DNA of 64,000 nucleotides from Arhodomonas aquaeolei DSM 8974 (GTDB lineage: Bacteria; Pseudomonadota; Gammaproteobacteria; Nitrococcales; Nitrococcaceae). The position numbers were made by a program, and so were the translations under genes. Positions 61,040 through 64,000 of the stretch are shown piece after piece. Below the pieces are notes generated by a model. It was not told where the DNA came from and did no database searches. It worked only from the letters and a program-made list of their open reading frames with translations. How positions within the stretch are numbered: the first letter of the stretch is position 1; each line of letters begins with the position of its first letter. Location of the stretch: positions 62,001 to 126,000 of the forward strand of contig NZ_KB894804.1 of assembly GCF_000374645.1 (NCBI RefSeq), given 5' to 3'.

Positions 61040-61156
61040 ATGGCCAACGGCAATGGTGAACACCGTGTACAGCTGACCGTCACCTGGTTGGTCGTGCTGA
61101 TTCCGCTCGTCATCGGGGTTGTCTCGACCCTGTCCAAGGCGGTCAAGCTGTTCTGA
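61040..61156 (+). CDS. 38-residue single-helix membrane protein, likely transporter partner
   Basis: A very short gene behind a strong GGAGGAGGA ribosome site, 25 bases after the OFA transporter stop. The product begins MANGNGEHRVQLTVTW, has one hydrophobic helix (LVVLIPLVIGVVSTL) and a basic end (SKAVKLF). Similar tiny proteins next to OFA-type transporters are annotated elsewhere as a small MFS-associated subunit (recalled, not checked). It is shorter than usual gene-caller cut-offs and easily missed. Confidence 0.75.
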   Translation: MANGNGEHRVQLTVTWLVVLIPLVIGVVSTLSKAVKLF

Positions 61157-61261
61157 ACCGCCGCACACCCGGCGGGGCGGCGGTGCCGCCCCCCGGGGCG
61201 CCCTCATCAACAAGGCACGCACAGGCGCCACCGGCGCCCGGAGGGGCCGACCAGGGTATCC

Positions 61262-62212
61262 ATGGACATCCGACAGCTCGAATACCTCGCCGCACTGGCC
61301 CAGGAGAAGCACTTCACCCGCGCCGCGGCGCGGTGCAACGTCACCCAGCCCACGCTCTCGGGGCGGATCCGCCAGCTCGAGCAGGAGCTCGGTGTGCCCA
61401 TCGTCGAGCGCGGTCAGCGCTACCACGGCCTCACCGCCGAGGGACAGCGGGTGCTCAAGTGGGCCCAGGTGATCCTGGAATACCGCTCGTCGATGATGCA
61501 GGATCTCAGCGAGCTCAAGGGTGGGCTGAGCGGACGCCTGGTGCTGGGGGTCATCCCGTCGGCGCTGCCCATGGCGACCTCGGTGACCCGCGTGGTGCGC
61601 CGCGAGCACCCGAGCGTGTCCTTTACCGTGCACTCGGCGACCTCCAACGAAATCCTGCGCGATGTCCAGGAGTTCCATATCGATGCCGGTATCACCTATC
61701 TGGACAACGAGCCCGTGGAACGCGTGGAAACCCTGCCGCTGTACATGGAGCGCTATTGCCTGTTCCTGCCCAAACACCATGCCTGGGCGGGCAGGGAGCA
61801 GGTGACCTGGGCGGAGGCCGCGCAACTACCGCTGTGCCTGCTCACCCCGGACATGCAAAACCGCCGCATCATCGCCAAGGCGTTCCGCAGCGTGGACTGC
61901 AATCCGGAGGCGGAGATCGAGACCGATTCCGTGGTCCATCTCTGGGCCCAGGTCCGTTTCTCCGGCTGGGCCAGCGTGATGCCGGAATACTTCAGTGAGC
62001 TGTTCGGCAGCGACAGCGGTATCCGCGGCATCCCGCTGCACGAGCCGGATGTCGAGTACGCGGTAGGTCTCGTGGCGCTCGCCAGGGAGCCGCTCTCGCC
62101 GACCATCCATGCCCTGTTCGAGGCCTGCCGGGCCAACGAGCTGCTGCCGCTGGGGGAACCGGTGGAGCCGGTGGAGCCGGCGGGTTCCGGCGGCCTGCCC
62201 GTGGGGGAGTGA
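61262..62212 (+). CDS. LysR family transcriptional regulator
   Basis: 316 residues. The N-terminal winged helix is typical: MDIRQLEYLAALAQEKHFTRAAARCNVTQPTLSGRIRQLEQELG. A periplasmic-binding-like effector domain follows (about 95-300). The last 20 residues are a repetitive tail (EPVEPVEPAGSGG) encoded by a short direct DNA repeat (62159-62181). Same strand as, and immediately downstream of, the formate dehydrogenase/OFA cluster, so a role in controlling it is likely but unproven. The effector is unknown. Confidence 0.93.
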   Translation: MDIRQLEYLAALAQEKHFTRAAARCNVTQPTLSGRIRQLEQELGVPIVERGQRYHGLTAEGQRVLKWAQVILEYRSSMMQDLSELKGGLSGRLVLGVIPSALPMATSVTRVVRREHPSVSFTVHSATSNEILRDVQEFHIDAGITYLDNEPVERVETLPLYMERYCLFLPKHHAWAGREQVTWAEAAQLPLCLLTPDMQNRRIIAKAFRSVDCNPEAEIETDSVVHLWAQVRFSGWASVMPEYFSELFGSDSGIRGIPLHEPDVEYAVGLVALAREPLSPTIHALFEACRANELLPLGEPVEPVEPAGSGGLPVGE

Positions 62213-62253
62213 CTGCCGGGGGTGCGTGGCGGGCCTGGCCGTGACCTTCCGGT

Positions 62254-62333
62254 AGGTCGTTCACCCGGGATCTACCCGGAAGACCGGTGGTGCGAGTCAG
62301 ACCACTCCGCCAGGAGGCCCGGGTGAACGACCT
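62254..62333. repeat. 16-base perfect inverted repeat
   Basis: AGGTCGTTCACCCGGG (62254-62269) and its exact reverse complement CCCGGGTGAACGACCT (62318-62333), separated by 48 bases that themselves contain GTGGT/ACCAC arms. Confidence 0.85.
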
Positions 62334-62364
62334 CGTGTGCTGATCCTGCTCCCGGGTAGGGAAT

Positions 62365-62406
62365 GGAATGTCGGGTAGATCGAGCACCACGGGCGTGCGA
62401 CATTCC
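62365..62406. repeat. 9-base perfect inverted repeat
   Basis: GGAATGTCG (62365-62373) and CGACATTCC (62398-62406), 24 bases apart, between the two other palindromes. Confidence 0.75.
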
Positions 62407-62423
62407 GGGCCGGTCCCGGCGGC

Positions 62424-62452
62424 GTCGCACACGGCCTGCGGCCGTGTGCGAC
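62424..62452. terminator. 13-base perfect hairpin
   Basis: GTCGCACACGGCC-TGC-GGCCGTGTGCGAC, a perfect stem with a three-base loop. There is no T tract, but it is very stable and symmetrical, so it could mark both convergent transcripts; it could also be a REP-type element. Confidence 0.55.
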
Positions 62453-62537
62453 CTACCCGCCCGGGATCCAGTCCGTGACGATGTCGGCTCTCGGGTGTGG
62501 CCGACCCTGTATATCCCGGGATCGAGGGGGTAAACGG

Positions 62538-64000
62538 TTAGCCGCCGAACGGTACGCGCAGCGTCAGGCGTATATCCCGCCCGGGAGAGAGGGCGTAGCC
62601 CTTGTAGGTGTCCAGGAAGGCGCGATAGTCCTCGTTGAGCAGGTTGCTCACGCTCAGGTCCAGGTGGATCACCCGGTTGCCGACGCGTGGCGAGAAGCCG
62701 GCGCTCATACCGACCAGCGTGTAGCTGTCCGTGGAGGCGCTGCCGAACGGGGCGTCGTCGAACTGCGAGAAGGGCTCGCCCGGGGCCGCGTCCTTGCTCG
62801 CATAGTGGCGGACGGTGACCGCGGCGTGCGGATTACGCAGCCAGCCCCGGCTCGCCGGCGTGAAACGGGCGCCGACGCTGAGGTTGTCCGCCGGGAGCAG
62901 CGGCAGGTCATCGCCGTTGTCGTCACGCTCGCCGTCCACCATCTCGGCGACCGCGGTGAGTGTCAGCCACGGGGCCAGCGTTTTCTCCACGCTGAGCTCG
63001 ACGCCATGGAGTGTCGCATCCGCCTGCTCGTAACGGAGCACCGGCAGGCCGCCGTGGGTGCCGCCGGTATCCTGGAGCATGATGTAGTCGTTGATCACGT
63101 TGCGGTAGACGGTCGCTGTGGCCCTCAGTCCCGGGGACTGCCAGCGCAGCGAGAGGTCCGTGTTCAGCGAGGTCTCCTCGTCCAGGTCCGGATTGCCCGC
63201 CTGGTAGGCGGCCACGCCCCCGTGCTGGCCGGCGACGTAGAGCTCGAACAGCGACGGTGCCCGGAACCCGCGCTCCACGTTGGCGGCGAGCGAGAGCCTG
63301 TCGGTCATGCTGAGGACCCCGCCGAGCGAACCGGTGGCGACGCCGTAGCTGTTTTCCTCGGCATTGCGGACGCTTGCCGACGGCGCGCGTGTCCGGGAGG
63401 CGCGGGCCTCCGTGGTGTGGTGGTCATAGCGCACCCCGCTCTGCAGCAGCAGCGGGCCAAGGCGTTTCTCCTCGAAGGCGAATACCGCCGCGTTGTGCAC
63501 GTTGCCGCCCGGCGAGAGCTGCGTGCTCCCGCGTGACTCCTGGGTCCTGTAGCGGTATTCCACGCCCACCGTGCCCCCGTCCAGTCCGGCAATGGCGCCG
63601 TGTTCGCCCTCCAGGCGGGCCGTGTACTGGTCGAACTCGATATCGATGGTGTGATCGAATCCGGCGGAACGCGGATAGCCTGCCGCGTTGGAGCGGCGCT
63701 CGTTGTTCTGCCAGAGCAGCCTGGGCTTCCAGGTGATGTTGCCGATACGGGTGCGCCCGGAGAGGCTGAGCTGTTCGTCGTCGATGTACTGGCCGATCCC
63801 CTCGGCGCCCGCTGACGGGGGCTTGATGCCGGCCGGCGGCGGCAGCAGGAAATTGTGCTCGTCGTTCCAGCGCGTGTAGCGCAGCCGCCACTCGCCGCCG
63901 CGGTCGTCACGTACGCCCACGGCGATATCGCCGGCCGCCTGTTCGAAGTCGGTGTAGTCGAGATCGCCGGTGTAGGCCGGCGCATCCTGGTGCTCCGGGC
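62538..64000 (-). CDS. TonB-dependent outer-membrane receptor (C-terminal part)
   Basis: Outer-membrane beta-barrel receptor for siderophores, vitamin B12 or similar ligands. The frame is open to base 64000, so the N-terminal plug and start lie outside the window; 487 codons are present. Alternating barrel strands are visible throughout (LSLAANVERGFRAPSLFELY is a classic barrel segment), and the protein ends in LSVSNLLNEDYRAFLDTYKGYALSPGRDI and LTLRVPFGG, typical of the C-terminal strands. The ligand cannot be told. The upstream part, read from the window edge, has no stop. Confidence 0.9.
   Translation of the reverse strand, partial: PEHQDAPAYTGDLDYTDFEQAAGDIAVGVRDDRGGEWRLRYTRWNDEHNFLLPPPAGIKPPSAGAEGIGQYIDDEQLSLSGRTRIGNITWKPRLLWQNNERRSNAAGYPRSAGFDHTIDIEFDQYTARLEGEHGAIAGLDGGTVGVEYRYRTQESRGSTQLSPGGNVHNAAVFAFEEKRLGPLLLQSGVRYDHHTTEARASRTRAPSASVRNAEENSYGVATGSLGGVLSMTDRLSLAANVERGFRAPSLFELYVAGQHGGVAAYQAGNPDLDEETSLNTDLSLRWQSPGLRATATVYRNVINDYIMLQDTGGTHGGLPVLRYEQADATLHGVELSVEKTLAPWLTLTAVAEMVDGERDDNGDDLPLLPADNLSVGARFTPASRGWLRNPHAAVTVRHYASKDAAPGEPFSQFDDAPFGSASTDSYTLVGMSAGFSPRVGNRVIHLDLSVSNLLNEDYRAFLDTYKGYALSPGRDIRLTLRVPFGG

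Larger units (their letters stand above)
62213..62537. other. Palindrome-dense intergenic region between convergent genes
   Basis: About 325 bases without a gene between the LysR and TonB-receptor stops. It holds three inverted repeats and several copies of CTACCCG/CGGGTAG in both orientations (around 62273, 62354, 62373 and 62453). No promoter, tRNA or open frame was convincing. REP-like repeats or bidirectional terminators are the simplest explanation. Confidence 0.6.

Noticed and set aside
62159-62181. Short tandem repeat at the LysR 3' end as a possible CRISPR or VNTR array
   Set aside because: Only about two and a half units of a nine-base repeat inside the coding region; it simply encodes the EPVEPVEP tail.
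62475-63536. Plus-strand 353-codon frame opposite the TonB receptor
   Set aside because: Opposes a clear beta-barrel coding frame and has no domain signature.

Overview
The window reads as a chromosomal segment of a G+C-rich gammaproteobacterium. The evidence is the gene order carAB-greA-yhbY-rlmE-ftsH-folP-glmM-tpiA-secG-tRNA-Leu(GAG) ... tRNA-fMet-rimP-nusA-infB-rbfA-truB-rpsO-pnp, E. coli-type SOS boxes (CTGT-N8-ACAG), and strong codon-position G+C bias. Acid-rich proteins, a complete NADH dehydrogenase operon, NAD-linked formate dehydrogenase and a NnrS protein would fit a halophilic or sulfur-type lineage such as the Ectothiorhodospiraceae. That placement is an inference; no 16S gene is present.

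Region 1 (1-11221) is the conserved housekeeping block: the end of carA, then carB, greA, yhbY (opposite strand), a small membrane protein, rlmE, ftsH, folP, glmM, tpiA, secG and tRNA-Leu(GAG). Region 2 (11297-26058) is a 14-gene nuoA-N operon with its own promoter and separate nuoC and nuoD. In E. coli leuU and metY are separated only by argG; here the whole nuo operon lies between the equivalent tRNAs. Region 3 (26146-35006) is tRNA-fMet, two tandem terminator-like hairpins, then rimP-nusA-infB-rbfA-truB-rpsO-pnp, ending in a strong terminator.

Region 4 (35075-39551) is a four-gene carbohydrate-type ABC importer with two hairpins between the binding-protein gene and the ATPase gene. Region 5 (39558-45647) is an SOS mutagenesis locus: lexA-imuA-imuB leftward and dnaE2 rightward, each start preceded by a full SOS box. 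Region 6 (45695-49803) is accessory and leftward: an uncharacterised membrane protein, an orphan KaiB, a PAS-PAS-GGDEF diguanylate cyclase and NnrS. Region 7 (49969-51771) is a metal-resistance unit: a MerR regulator facing a CDF efflux pump and a small His-containing secreted protein across a perfect palindromic operator.

Region 8 (51788-61156) has an MHS-type MFS transporter facing an fdsGBACD formate dehydrogenase operon, followed by an oxalate/formate-family transporter and a 38-residue single-helix protein. Region 9 (61262-64000) is a LysR regulator, a palindrome-dense convergent intergenic stretch, and the C-terminal part of a TonB-dependent receptor that runs off the window. No CRISPR array, prophage or insertion sequence was seen. 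I found no convincing wholly new system. The most interesting parts are the KaiB/diguanylate cyclase/NnrS neighbourhood, the small-protein partner of the formate/oxalate transporter, and the apparently leaderless secreted protein under MerR control.
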